From contig NZ_AP027080.1 in assembly GCF_030295405.1 (NCBI RefSeq), positions 2,960,001 to 3,024,000 of the forward strand: a stretch of DNA of 64,000 nt, given 5' to 3'. Positions 1 to 8,138 of this stretch are shown in pieces. Position 1 is the first letter of the stretch. Every line of letters starts with the position of its first letter. A program made the position numbers and the translations under genes. Below the pieces are notes generated by a model, which did not search any database, had not been told where the DNA came from, and worked only from the letters and a program-made list of their open reading frames with translations. This stretch comes from Mesoterricola silvestris (lineage in GTDB: Bacteria; Acidobacteriota; Holophagae; Holophagales; Holophagaceae).

Positions 1-2
1 GC

Positions 3-776
3 CCCCTGGACCAGGAGGCCTACGAGCGCTTCCTGGACGCGCTGCTGGCGGCGCCCCGGGCCCCGCTGCACGACTTCGACACGCCCTACTTCGAGGCGTG
101 CCTGCCCATCGAGGTGATGGCGGACCGCGGCCGCGAGACCCTCCGCCACGGGCCCATGAAGCCCGTGGGACTGGACGATCCGCGCACGGGGCGCTATCCC
201 TACGCCGTGGTCCAGCTCCGCCAGGACGACCTCGCCGGCGAACACTTCAACCTCGTCGGGTTCCAGACGCGGCTCACCTGGGGCGCGCAGCAGGAGGTGT
301 TCCGCCTCATCCCGGGACTGGAGCGGGCCGAGTTCGCGCGCCTGGGAAGCATCCACCGCAACACCTACGTGAACGCCCCCCGCGTCCTGGACGCGCAGCT
401 GCGGGTGAAGGCCCTGCCCCGCCTCTGGATCGCGGGCCAGGTGAGCGGCGTGGAGGGCTACCTGGAATCGGCCGCGGGCGGCCTCGCGGCGTCGCTGTTC
501 ATGCGCCAGCACGCGCAGGACCGGGAGCCGGCGCCCCTGCCCCGGGAGACCATGCTGGGCTCGCTGCTGCACTACCTGGCCCACGCCTCGCCCAAGGATT
601 TCTGCCCCACCAACGCCATGATCGGGCTGCTTCCGGAGATCCCCGGCGGCATCCTGGACCACCGCATGCTGAAGAGGGCCGGCGGACTTCGCGGCCTCAA
701 GCAGGCCAAAGGGGCATATCATCGTGAAAGGGCCCTGGCCGCTCTGGAGGCCCATATCGCGGAGGCCAAGCTGTGA
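3..776 (+). CDS. trmFO: TrmFO, folate-dependent tRNA U54 methyltransferase (5' end missing)
   Basis: This is the C-terminal 257 residues of TrmFO, the FAD/methylenetetrahydrofolate-dependent enzyme that makes ribothymidine at tRNA position 54. The window starts inside the gene, so the N-terminal FAD-binding part, about 180 residues in this 430-440 residue family, is not visible. The segment YFEACLPIE matches the family region carrying a catalytic cysteine. GPMKPVGL and SGVEGYLES are also typical family blocks. The stop codon overlaps the GTG start of the next gene as GTGA, so the two are probably co-translated. The identification rests on these blocks and is firm. Only the 5' truncation by the window edge is unusual. 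Confidence 0.93.
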   Translation, partial: PLDQEAYERFLDALLAAPRAPLHDFDTPYFEACLPIEVMADRGRETLRHGPMKPVGLDDPRTGRYPYAVVQLRQDDLAGEHFNLVGFQTRLTWGAQQEVFRLIPGLERAEFARLGSIHRNTYVNAPRVLDAQLRVKALPRLWIAGQVSGVEGYLESAAGGLAASLFMRQHAQDREPAPLPRETMLGSLLHYLAHASPKDFCPTNAMIGLLPEIPGGILDHRMLKRAGGLRGLKQAKGAYHRERALAALEAHIAEAKL

Positions 777-2002
777 GACCGATCCTTCCCGTGGGGCTGG
801 GAGTCATCCTGCTGCTGGCCGGGGGACTCTACCTGGGCATGCGCCACCAGCCCTCGGGATCGCTCCTGGACGAGCCCGCCAACCCCTTCGCGGTGGAACC
901 CGCCCAGCCGGGATGGCGCGTGAAGTTCGTGGATTCGCAGATCCCGCTGCGGGCCCTGAAGTGGCTCCCGCCGCGCCAGGCCGGCATCCTCCTGGCCCAG
1001 GTGCAGACCCAGAGCGACCGGCAGCAGGTGGCCGTCTTCCGCGACGGGGCCTCGGCGGGCTCCTTTCCGGTGACCCGGCCCCAGGGCGTCAGCGAAGGCT
1101 TCTGGCGCTTCGCGCAGCTCCAGGACGGCTGGCTCGCCCCGGACGGCGCGGTGGTGCTCCTCTACAGGGCGGGGGACGCGGCCAGCTCCGAACCGGCCCT
1201 GGCCATGGCCCTGGAGGCCGGCGCGCCCGAGGCGCGGTGGGTCCACCGCGGGGCCTACGAGCGCATGGCGGTGAGCGGAGGCCCGGAGCCCGCGGTGTTC
1301 CTCTTCGGCCCCAAGGGCCCCGTCCAGCGCCTGCCGCTGGCCGGCACCGCGCGGCGCCCCGTCGCCAAGGACATCGAGCTTCCCCCCGAGGTGCCCGAGC
1401 TCGAGGATCTGCTGCCCACGGGGCCGTGGACCTTCCTGGCCTCCTCCCGCAACGGCCTCTCGGCCTACCTGGGCACCAAGGGCTGGACCCACTTCCCGGC
1501 GCCCGAGGACCGGGGCGTGCCCTGCGCCGGATGGCGCTCCGCGCTGGCCCACGGGGGCAAGCGCTACTGGTGGCAGCCGGCGCCGGGCAAGATCGTGCAG
1601 GTGGCCCAGGACGGCACCCTCGTGGCCGACCGGGACGTGACCGGCTTCGCCCCCGAGGACGCCCTGGCCCGGGACGCCAAGCTGCTGCGCCTCCTGGGGG
1701 CCGACGCCTCCGGGCGCCTCTGGTTCGGCCTGGCCACCCCCGCGCCCCAGGAGGCCGGCCTGGAGGACTGGCCGGCCTACGCGGCCCAGGGCCTGGGCCG
1801 CGTGTACCGCTGGAACCCCGACAAGGAGACCCTGGAGCGCCTCCTGTGGAGCCAGGCCTGGGCCTCCCTGAACCCGCCCCCGGAGGTGGCCCTGGGCGCC
1901 CCGGTGCTGCACCCCGGCGCGGGCACGATGCTCCTGGCGGGATCGCGGGCGGGCTGGTGGCTGCCCCTGGAATCCCTGCCCTTCAGGAACTGCGCCAGCT
2001 GA
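773..2002 (+). CDS. Membrane-anchored protein of unknown function
   Basis: I do not recognise this 409-residue protein. It starts with GTG overlapping the trmFO stop. A hydrophobic stretch at residues 5-22 (GLGVILLLAGGLYLG inside it) looks like a signal anchor, which would place the rest in the periplasm. The remainder is rich in Trp, Gly and Pro. One segment, ASGRLWFG near residue 315, resembles a blade motif of beta-propeller proteins, so a propeller fold is possible but not shown. No catalytic motif is evident. Its only context is the overlap with trmFO. The gene downstream is on the opposite strand and ends 12 bases away. Confidence 0.7.
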   Translation: MRPILPVGLGVILLLAGGLYLGMRHQPSGSLLDEPANPFAVEPAQPGWRVKFVDSQIPLRALKWLPPRQAGILLAQVQTQSDRQQVAVFRDGASAGSFPVTRPQGVSEGFWRFAQLQDGWLAPDGAVVLLYRAGDAASSEPALAMALEAGAPEARWVHRGAYERMAVSGGPEPAVFLFGPKGPVQRLPLAGTARRPVAKDIELPPEVPELEDLLPTGPWTFLASSRNGLSAYLGTKGWTHFPAPEDRGVPCAGWRSALAHGGKRYWWQPAPGKIVQVAQDGTLVADRDVTGFAPEDALARDAKLLRLLGADASGRLWFGLATPAPQEAGLEDWPAYAAQGLGRVYRWNPDKETLERLLWSQAWASLNPPPEVALGAPVLHPGAGTMLLAGSRAGWWLPLESLPFRNCAS

Positions 2003-2014
2003 AGCCCGCGCCCC

Positions 2015-2795
2015 TCAATGGGAGGCGCTCCATTCCAGGAGCGGCCCCAGCCCCGGGATGGGTCCCTGGTGCCCGAAGGCCAGGTACCGCACCTCCCCCC
2101 CGCGCCCCCCCAGCCTTGCCGCCAACCGCTTCAAGCCGGCCTGGTTCATCTTCCGGTCCACCGACACGAAGGGCGGCGCCGACCCCATCCGGCCGTTGAA
2201 GGTCCCCGCCGCGCTGTCCCCCATGAAAAGGCCGCCGAAGGCCAGGTAGGCGCAGCTGTCGTACGTGTGCCCCGGAATCCCGAAGACCTCGATGCGATCC
2301 CCGTGGAGGTCCAGGACCTCGCCGTCCTCCAGGAGCCGCAGCTCCCGCCGGCCCCCGGCCCCGCTTTCCGTGCCCGCGCGCCCCCCCTGGATCCGGTTCC
2401 AGGCGCTCTGCCCCGCCCCGTCCCGCCGGTGCGGATTCAACGCATACAGCGCCGCCCCGGGAAACGCCCGGCTCCCCCCCGTATGATCGTCGTGCGAATG
2501 CGTGAACAGGATCGCCTTCACATCCGCCGCCCCCGGTTCATCCCCTCAGCGCCCCCAGGACCGCCTTCGCCTCCGGGTCCATCCCCGCGTCCACCAGCCC
2601 CACCCCCATCCCTGAACTGCAGGATGTGCGCCGCCACCGGCATCGGCCCGGTCCCGTCCACGACCACCGTCACCCTTCCCCCTCCAGCCGCGCCCCGTCC
2701 ACCAGCGGCGACTGCCCCTTCTTGACGGCCCAGATCCCCACCCCCAAGCAGGACCAGCCCCACGACACCCCGATCACCCACCTGAGGATCCTCAC
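2015..2795 (-). pseudogene. Frameshifted metallo-beta-lactamase-fold hydrolase
   Basis: The 3' part is an intact frame of 168 codons (2015-2521) with the metal-binding motif THSHDDH, a GHT histidine region and GDSA. It is an MBL-fold hydrolase lacking its N-terminus. The missing part lies directly upstream in other frames. A GTG at 2795 opens a membrane-anchor segment (ILRWVIGVSW) reaching LVDGARLEGEG. It is followed in another frame by VTVVVDGTGPMPVAAHILQF, in a third by GVGLVDAGMDPEAKAVLGAL, then by the 3' frame. Three frame changes within about 170 bases, all beside G runs, break the gene. They are either real decay or indel errors in the sequence. The residual 3' frame lacks a good ribosome-binding site. 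Confidence 0.8.
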
Positions 2796-2833
2796 TCCCA
2801 CCCCCGAACTTTTTGGACGTTTTTCGGGTTCGA

Positions 2834-3215
2834 GTATCGCACGTGTCCCCGACATCCGCCCGCGGTACTCGGCCGGACAAGCCGGCCTCGTTGGGTTCCG
2901 AAGGGAACGATGGAGTGGCGTTCCACCTTCCGGCTCCGATCAAGGCCCTGACCGCGCCTTCATCCGGCCTTGCCGGGCGGCCTATGGAACCCAGGCCGCG
3001 CTTCAAGTGTCCCGCAGGGGCATGCCCCCCCGCGCCGACGCTGATCGGATCCGCGACGCCGCAGGGAATCCAGAGCCGGCGCGAACCGCCTTCCCCCAGC
3101 ACCCCTCGAAGCCGGTACGTGGCAACACTCCCCCACCCCCCCAAGGCGAGCCCCTCCGATGACGCAGCTTGCCTGCGTCATCGAAACCGGGCCGCACGTC
3201 CGGAACCCGTACGCT
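2834..3215 (+). repeat. Dispersed hairpin-ended repeat, divergent short copy
   Basis: This fills most of the 427-base gap between the pseudogene and flgL. Its left end (cacgtgtcccc at 2840-2850, then a 6-bp stem 2871-2876/2882-2887) matches the left end of the copy at 16111. Its right end carries a perfect 11-bp stem (3157-3167 with 3173-3183, loop cttgc) followed by cgtccggaacccgtacg, matching the outer end of the copy at 28840. The middle does not align convincingly with the other two copies, so this is a divergent member. It lies immediately 3' of the flgL stop codon. Short open frames across it look spurious. Confidence 0.7.
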
Positions 3216-3222
3216 CCGGAGG

Positions 3223-4158
3223 TTAGGCGAGGTAGTCGAAGAGGTTCTTGCTGCTGATCTTGGAGAGGACGCTGAGGGTCGCGGACTGGGCGGTGCCTTC
3301 GCGGCTGAAGCCGGTGATGGCGGTGGGGTAGTCGACGCCCTCCACCGTGTCCTGCACGGCCTGGAGGTTGGTGTTCACGTCCTGGAGGCTCGTCTTGATG
3401 TTGTCGATGCCGTTCTGGAGGCCCCCCAGCTGGGTGATGACGTCGTTCAGGTGGGTGCTGATGGCCTGGAGGTTCGTGTAGGCGGTCTGGATATTGGCGG
3501 TGTTGCCGGAGTTGAGGGCGACGCTCAGGGACTTGGCGGCGTTGAAGAGATCCAGGTTGCCGCCGTAGGAGCCGGGGGCGGCGCCGCCCAGGAAGAGGGT
3601 GTCGCCGGGGATGTTGGTGGCGGTGGTGGCGCTGGCCCCGACGGTGAAATCGATGTTCGCGTTGTTCCCGTTGTAGGTGATGGAATTGGGCTGGCCCGCC
3701 GGGGCGGTGGCGGCGTCGAAGGGCACGGTGGTGGTGTTGGTGCCGGCGAAGATGTACTTGCCCTGCACCTTCGTGTTGGCGAGGTTCACCAGGCCGGTGT
3801 AGATGCCGTCCACTTCCGAAGCGATGGCGCCGCGGCTGGTGGCGCTCTGGGTGCCGTTGAGGCCGGACTGGGCCAGCTCCATGAGCCGGGTGACCTGGGT
3901 CTGAACGGAGGAGGCGACGGTCTCGGAGTTCTGGAGGAACCCGGTGGCTGCGTTGATCTGGCTGATGAACTGGCTGTTCTGGTCGATGGAGGCCTGGAAG
4001 TTCAGGATCGCGGCGGAACCCGCCGGATCGTCCCCGAGGTTCACGATGGCCTTGCCGGTGGTGAGCTGGGAGGCGTAGTTGGAGTAGCGCTCCTTGGAAC
4101 GCTGCAGGTCCAGGAGCATCTGGGACGAATTGATGGGATTGGGGGTGCGGATGGTCAT
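3223..4158 (-). CDS. flgL: FlgL, flagellar hook-filament junction protein
   Basis: FlgL (HAP3) joins the hook-associated protein FlgK to the flagellin filament outside the cell. The 311 residues start with the flagellin-like N-terminal helix (NSSQMLLDLQRSKERYSNYA) and end with a helical C-terminal region, with a Ser/Thr/Asn-rich middle, as in the family. The ATG at 4158 is chosen because AGGAGG lies just upstream. An in-frame extension further upstream would run back through flgK and is rejected. It is the last gene of the flgM-flgK-flgL unit, 14 bases after flgK. It shares the sigma-28-type promoter ahead of flgM. Confidence 0.93.
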   Translation of the reverse strand: MTIRTPNPINSSQMLLDLQRSKERYSNYASQLTTGKAIVNLGDDPAGSAAILNFQASIDQNSQFISQINAATGFLQNSETVASSVQTQVTRLMELAQSGLNGTQSATSRGAIASEVDGIYTGLVNLANTKVQGKYIFAGTNTTTVPFDAATAPAGQPNSITYNGNNANIDFTVGASATTATNIPGDTLFLGGAAPGSYGGNLDLFNAAKSLSVALNSGNTANIQTAYTNLQAISTHLNDVITQLGGLQNGIDNIKTSLQDVNTNLQAVQDTVEGVDYPTAITGFSREGTAQSATLSVLSKISSKNLFDYLA

Positions 4159-4172
4159 GGGTCCTCTCCCTC

Positions 4173-5696
4173 CTAGGCGCCGAGGTTGTTGATGAGCTGT
4201 TCGGTGAGCTGGCTTATCACGGACACGAAGCGGGCCGAGGCCTGGTACCCGCGCTGGAACGTGATGAGGTTGGCGGCCTCGGTGTCCAGGTCCACCGCGG
4301 AGACGCTGTCCCGCTGGGTGGTGAGGGCGGTGGTGATGTTCTCGACGTTGGTGGAAGTGATCTTCCACTGGGCCGCGTCGGTGCTGGCCTTGGTGACCAG
4401 GCCCGCCACGAAGGAGCTGAAGGGGCCGGTGGTGGAGGCCGCGGGGCCCGCGCCCGTGCTGTCCACGGTCGCCCCGGAGGTCTGGAGGGCCACCATGGCC
4501 TGGGCGTTCTTGTTGTCGCCCGCGGCGCCGGTGCTGCTGGCCGCGAAGAGGGAGGGATTGGCGATGATGGCCGCGTTCACGGACAGGGCGAGGACCATGC
4601 CCTTGTAATCGTTGGCGGGCACCTGGGCGCCCACGTCCGGGGGCACCTGGATCCCCGTGGGCAGGTGCGCGGTGTTGCCGGCGGCGTTCTGGAAGAAGTC
4701 CAGGCCGTGCTGGACCCCGTCCAGGGAGTAGCCGGTGCTGTTCAGGGAGTTGATGTTGTAGGCCACGCCCGCGGCCAGCTCATCCATCTGCTTTTCGTAG
4801 CCGGCGATGAGGTTGTCCCGCAGATCCAGCTGGGCCCCCATCTCGCCGTTGGTGATGGAGGCGGTGACGTCCGTGAAGGGGGCGGTGCCGTTGAGGCTCA
4901 CTTCCACGGAATTGTAGAAGGGCGCCGTGGCGGGGGGCGTGTTGTTCTGGATGGAGGTCATGGTGTAGGCCGTGCTCCCGATCACCAGGGGCGCGGTACC
5001 GCCGTCCAGGTTGATGTTCATCTGGCCCTTGCTGTCGATGTAGGTCTGGATCCCCACGATCTTGGCCAGCTGGTTGGCCAGGTCCTGGCGCTGGTCGATG
5101 GAGGTGTTGTCCTGGTCGGGGTTCACCTCGCCGGCCAGCTTCTTGTTGAGGGCGGCGATCTGGCTGGTGAGGGTGTTGACGGTGGGCACCAGGGCCGCCA
5201 CCTGCTGGTCCGCGGTGGTCTGGGCGTCGCGCAGGGACTGGTACTTGGTCTGGAGGGTGCTGATGAGGGTCTGGGCGGCGCCCACGAGGTTGGTGCGCAG
5301 CGAGGGGTCCTCGGGCTGGGCGGCGACCTTCTGCAGGCTCGTGAAAAAGGCGTTGAGCTGGGAGCTGATGCCCGAGGTGCCGTCGTCGGTGAAGACGGAG
5401 GAGATGGCCTGGAGGCCCTGGTACCGCGTCTGGGCCCCGCTCTGCTGGGCGGTGCTCACGGTGATCTGGAGGTTGAGGAGCTGGTCCCGGATGCCCTGGA
5501 TGGCCTGGAGGTTCACGCCGGTGCCGTACACCAGGCCCCCGAACATGGAGGACCCGGCGGTGCCCAGTTGCGCCACCTGCCGGCTGTATCCGGGCGTGTT
5601 GACGTTGGCGATGTTGTGGCCGATCACGTCCAGGGAATTCTGGGCCGCGGCCAGGCCCGTGAGGCCGATGTTCAATCCTGCGGTCAAGCCCGGCAT
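4173..5696 (-). CDS. flgK: FlgK, hook-associated protein 1
   Basis: FlgK (HAP1) caps the hook and forms the first junction ring below FlgL. The 507-residue protein has the rod/hook family N-terminal signature GHNIANVNTPGYSRQ at about residues 27-41. Its C-terminal helix region contains FQRGYQASARF, which packs against the N-terminus in assembled HAPs. The length is within the family range. The ATG at 5696 follows AGGAG and sits 9 bases downstream of the small gene at 5706. Its position between flgM and flgL is the classic order, and late expression under FliA is expected. Confidence 0.95.
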   Translation of the reverse strand: MPGLTAGLNIGLTGLAAAQNSLDVIGHNIANVNTPGYSRQVAQLGTAGSSMFGGLVYGTGVNLQAIQGIRDQLLNLQITVSTAQQSGAQTRYQGLQAISSVFTDDGTSGISSQLNAFFTSLQKVAAQPEDPSLRTNLVGAAQTLISTLQTKYQSLRDAQTTADQQVAALVPTVNTLTSQIAALNKKLAGEVNPDQDNTSIDQRQDLANQLAKIVGIQTYIDSKGQMNINLDGGTAPLVIGSTAYTMTSIQNNTPPATAPFYNSVEVSLNGTAPFTDVTASITNGEMGAQLDLRDNLIAGYEKQMDELAAGVAYNINSLNSTGYSLDGVQHGLDFFQNAAGNTAHLPTGIQVPPDVGAQVPANDYKGMVLALSVNAAIIANPSLFAASSTGAAGDNKNAQAMVALQTSGATVDSTGAGPAASTTGPFSSFVAGLVTKASTDAAQWKITSTNVENITTALTTQRDSVSAVDLDTEAANLITFQRGYQASARFVSVISQLTEQLINNLGA

Positions 5697-5705
5697 GGCG
5701 ATCTC

Positions 5706-6002
5706 CTAGGCGTTCTGGTGGAGGCGGACGGATACGGTGGGCGGAAGCGGCACGCCGCCCTTGGGGGCGTAGGTGGCGCTGTCGCTCAGCTTGGCCAGGG
5801 TGGCCCGGAGGGGGGCCTCCAGCGTGGTGATGAGGATCTTCAGGTTCCGGAGCCGGGTCTGCAGGCGCAGGGCCTCCTCCCGGTCCCGGGGCCAGCCGAT
5901 GACTTCCTGCCACCGCACGGTGGCCAGAAGGGGGATGGGATCCTCGCCCGCGATGAGCCTGGCCTCAAGGTCATTGAGCAGGGCGGGCAGCGAGTGCAGC
6001 AT
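5706..6002 (-). CDS. Small flagellar-operon protein in the FlgN position
   Basis: This 98-residue, mostly helical protein has no motif I can name. It sits directly upstream of flgK, where many bacteria encode FlgN, the export chaperone for FlgK and FlgL. It has a Leu/Arg-rich helical stretch (REEALRLQTRLRNLKILI, about residues 41-58), compatible with a small four-helix chaperone. The Pro-rich C-terminus would be disordered. A FlgN-like role is inferred from context and size only. Nine bases separate it from flgK. The ATG at 6002 is the only start that keeps the full helical region. Confidence 0.65.
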   Translation of the reverse strand: MLHSLPALLNDLEARLIAGEDPIPLLATVRWQEVIGWPRDREEALRLQTRLRNLKILITTLEAPLRATLAKLSDSATYAPKGGVPLPPTVSVRLHQNA

Positions 6003-6047
6003 GAAGAGCCTCCAGGCCCTCCCTGCGCAAAGGCTGTGCCGGGTCTG

Positions 6048-6356
6048 TCAGGCCAGGAAATCCAGGTGGCCTTCGGCAGGAATTGCCGGTTCCCCCCAGG
6101 ACTCCCGCTCGTCCCCTTCCTCCGGACTTTCGCCCTTCTCCTTGCCACGCGGCTGCTGCCGGCCCTGACGCTCCTCCGTGCGCATGGCGTCGGCCTTTGG
6201 TATTAATGGAACATTATTCTGTTCCTGCGTCATCTGGTCGTCCACGTTCCTTCGGTGGGCGGCATCCCTGGCCTGCAGCTCATGGACGCCCTGGGCTTCC
6301 CGGAGGGCTTCCAGGTTCGCGGTCTGGAACGATTGGCGCAGGGTGAGGGGGTTCAT
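6048..6356 (-). CDS. Small charged protein of the flgM operon, unknown function
   Basis: This 102-residue, very hydrophilic protein lies between flgM (12 bases upstream) and the FlgN-position gene (45 bases downstream). It opens with a predicted helix (MNPLTLRQSFQTANLEALRE). A Glu/Lys/Arg/Gly-rich low-complexity middle follows, and it ends in HLDFLA. It lacks a signal peptide and Cys residues. I cannot assign a function. Its tight placement in the operon and a consistent frame suggest a real gene rather than chance. It could be a flagellar accessory or adaptor protein. Confidence 0.55.
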   Translation of the reverse strand: MNPLTLRQSFQTANLEALREAQGVHELQARDAAHRRNVDDQMTQEQNNVPLIPKADAMRTEERQGRQQPRGKEKGESPEEGDERESWGEPAIPAEGHLDFLA

Positions 6357-6368
6357 GGGCGCGGACCG

Positions 6369-6665
6369 TCAAGGCTCCTGGCGCACGGGGGTGTGTTCGC
6401 GCACGAGGCCGTCGGCCACGGCATCCCCGTCGGGGTTGTAGGCGTCCGCGTCGATCCGGGCGCGGATGGCCTCGACCTTCTCCTGGCGCACGTCGGGAAT
6501 GGCCTCCAGCCGGGCCCGGGCCACGGAGATGAAGTGCGCCCCGTTGGAAACGCTGAGGGCATCGGCCGCCACGGGGGCCCCCACGGGGCCCGTGGAAGCG
6601 GGCTGCGCCCCGCCGCCCACCTTCTGGGAGGCTCCCGGCGCTCCGGTCTTGATTGAAACCCTCAT
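6369..6665 (-). CDS. flgM: FlgM, anti-sigma-28 factor
   Basis: FlgM binds FliA (sigma-28) until the hook is complete and is then exported, releasing late gene expression. The 98-residue protein has the usual disordered Gly/Ala/Pro-rich first half. The conserved C-terminal FliA-binding helices contain RLEAIPDVRQEKVEAIRARI and the following DAYNPDGDAVADGL (about residues 52-88). It is the first gene after the sigma-28-type promoter at 6688-6714. It would therefore feed back on its own operon, as in enteric bacteria. A GGTGAG stretch precedes the ATG. Confidence 0.93.
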   Translation of the reverse strand: MRVSIKTGAPGASQKVGGGAQPASTGPVGAPVAADALSVSNGAHFISVARARLEAIPDVRQEKVEAIRARIDADAYNPDGDAVADGLVREHTPVRQEP

Positions 6666-6687
6666 TTCTCACCTCACCTCGATCTTA

Positions 6688-6714
6688 GTATCGGCAGGAG
6701 GCGGGTTCCAATTA
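6688..6714 (-). promoter_or_regulatory. Sigma-28 (FliA)-type promoter of the flgM-flgK-flgL unit
   Basis: On the minus strand, TAAT (6714-6711) is followed after exactly 15 bases by GCCGATAC (6695-6688). The FliA consensus is TAAA-N15-GCCGATAA, so only the last base of each element differs. The start of transcription would fall about 15 bases before the flgM ATG. The placement, just after the rod-binding gene and before flgM, is where class-3 flagellar promoters lie. Confidence 0.8.
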
Positions 6715-6722
6715 AGTTCTGT

Positions 6723-7031
6723 TCATCTGTATTGCTTCGAGGCCTTCAGGGAGGACTCCAGGCGTTCACTCAGACCCCAGGTCTTCCCGCTGTCCATGGC
6801 ATGGTTGACGACGGCCTGGTCAAGCAAATATTCATACGTGCCCCGGGCGGAATCGTTGGTGCCGAAAAGGCCCGAGGGGTGCACCGTCTTGCGCATCTCC
6901 TTGAAGAGATTGGCCATCAGGAGGCCCTCGAACTGCTTGGCGGCTTCCTTGGCATCCTTCCCGCCGGGGAGGGCGGGGGTCACCAGGTCCTGGGCCGGGA
7001 CCGCGGCGGCGGGCAGGATGGGGGCGCTCAC
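6723..7031 (-). CDS. Flagellar rod-binding protein (FlgJ N-terminal domain only)
   Basis: This 102-residue protein matches the rod-scaffold half of FlgJ: AAKQFEGLLMANLFKEMRKT near residues 30-49, then GTYEYLLDQAVVN. It lacks the muramidase domain of enteric FlgJ, as is common outside gamma-proteobacteria. Another enzyme must open the peptidoglycan for the rod. It starts at a GTG whose bases overlap the flgI stop as GTGA, so it is translationally coupled to flgI. It is probably the last gene of the flgH-flgI unit. Confidence 0.9.
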   Translation of the reverse strand: MSAPILPAAAVPAQDLVTPALPGGKDAKEAAKQFEGLLMANLFKEMRKTVHPSGLFGTNDSARGTYEYLLDQAVVNHAMDSGKTWGLSERLESSLKASKQYR

Positions 7032-8128
7032 AGGATCCTCAGCTCGGCGTTCAGGGCGCCGGCGTCCTTCATGGCCTGGAGGATGGCCACCAGGTCCCGG
7101 GGGGTGACCCCGACATTGTTGAGCATTTCCGCGAGCCGGCCCACGGTGGTGCCGGGCTCCAGGGTCAGGGACTTCACCTTTTCGTCCTCGGCCTTCACCT
7201 CGCCGGTGGCGGTGGTGGTGGTCCGCCCCTTGCTGAGGGGCTTGGGCTGGCTCACCTGGGCGGTGTTCGTTACGGAGATGGACAGGCCGGCCTGGACGAT
7301 GCTCACGGCGCCGATGTGCACGTCCGAACCCATGATGACTGTGCCGGTCTTCTCGTTCACCACCACCCGGGCGTGGGACTGCAGTTGGATGGGCAGGTTC
7401 TCGAGCCGGGCCACCAGCTCCACGATGCGCCCCTGGAACTCCGAGGGCACCGGCACCTCCACGGTGCGCGCGTCCAGGGCCCGGGCCGGGGCCGAGGGCA
7501 GTTCCTGGTTGATGGCCTTGACCACGCGCACGGCGGTGGTGAAGTCCTCCATGAGCAGGTTGTACCGCAGCACCTTGCGGTCGTTGAAATTGCCGCCCAC
7601 CTCCCGCTCCACCAGGCCCCCTTCGGGGATGCGGCCCGCGGTGGGGTGGTTCTTGGTGTTGGAGGCGCCGGCGGTGGCCACGGAAAAGCCGCCCACCAGG
7701 AGGGGGCCCTGGGCCACCACGTACACCTGGCCGTCGGGGCCCTGGAGGGGGGTCATGAGGAGGGTTCCGCCGGCCAGGGACGAGGCGTCGCCGTTGGAGC
7801 TGACCGTGACGTCCACCCGCTGGCCGGGTCTGCCGAAGGCGGGCAGTTCGGCCGTGACGATGACCGAGGCCACGTTCTTCACGTTCACGCCGGTGGTGGG
7901 GATGCTGATGCCCTGGCGGGCCATGAGATTGGCCAGGCTCTGGATGGTGAACTTGGACTGGATGGTGTCGCCCGTGCCCTTGAGGCCCACCACGAGGCCG
8001 TAGCCCAGGAGCATGTTGCCCCGCACGCCCTGGAGGGAGGCCACCTCCCGCAGCGGGAGGTCGATGCCCTTGTCGGGGAGGGCTGCCGCCAGGAGGGCGG
8101 GGGCGAGGAAAAGGAGGAGTCTGCGCAT
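7028..8128 (-). CDS. flgI: FlgI, flagellar P-ring protein
   Basis: FlgI forms the periplasmic P ring around the rod. The 366 residues begin with a Sec signal peptide (LLLFLAPALLAAALP), as expected for the family. The conserved start VASLQGVRGN...LLGYGLVVGLKGTGD follows. The family pattern continues to the C-terminus (LVAILQAMKDAGALNAEL). A diderm envelope is required for this ring. It lies 10 bases after flgH and overlaps the rod-binding gene by 4 bases. AAGGAGGAG sits just inside the first codons, and GGCGGGA precedes the ATG. Confidence 0.96.
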   Translation of the reverse strand: MRRLLLFLAPALLAAALPDKGIDLPLREVASLQGVRGNMLLGYGLVVGLKGTGDTIQSKFTIQSLANLMARQGISIPTTGVNVKNVASVIVTAELPAFGRPGQRVDVTVSSNGDASSLAGGTLLMTPLQGPDGQVYVVAQGPLLVGGFSVATAGASNTKNHPTAGRIPEGGLVEREVGGNFNDRKVLRYNLLMEDFTTAVRVVKAINQELPSAPARALDARTVEVPVPSEFQGRIVELVARLENLPIQLQSHARVVVNEKTGTVIMGSDVHIGAVSIVQAGLSISVTNTAQVSQPKPLSKGRTTTTATGEVKAEDEKVKSLTLEPGTTVGRLAEMLNNVGVTPRDLVAILQAMKDAGALNAELRIL

Positions 8129-8138
8129 GGGTCCCGCC

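Noticed and set aside
4159-4368. In-frame 70-codon N-terminal extension of flgL
   Set aside because: It lies inside flgK and has no flagellin-like sequence. The internal ATG has a strong AGGAGG.
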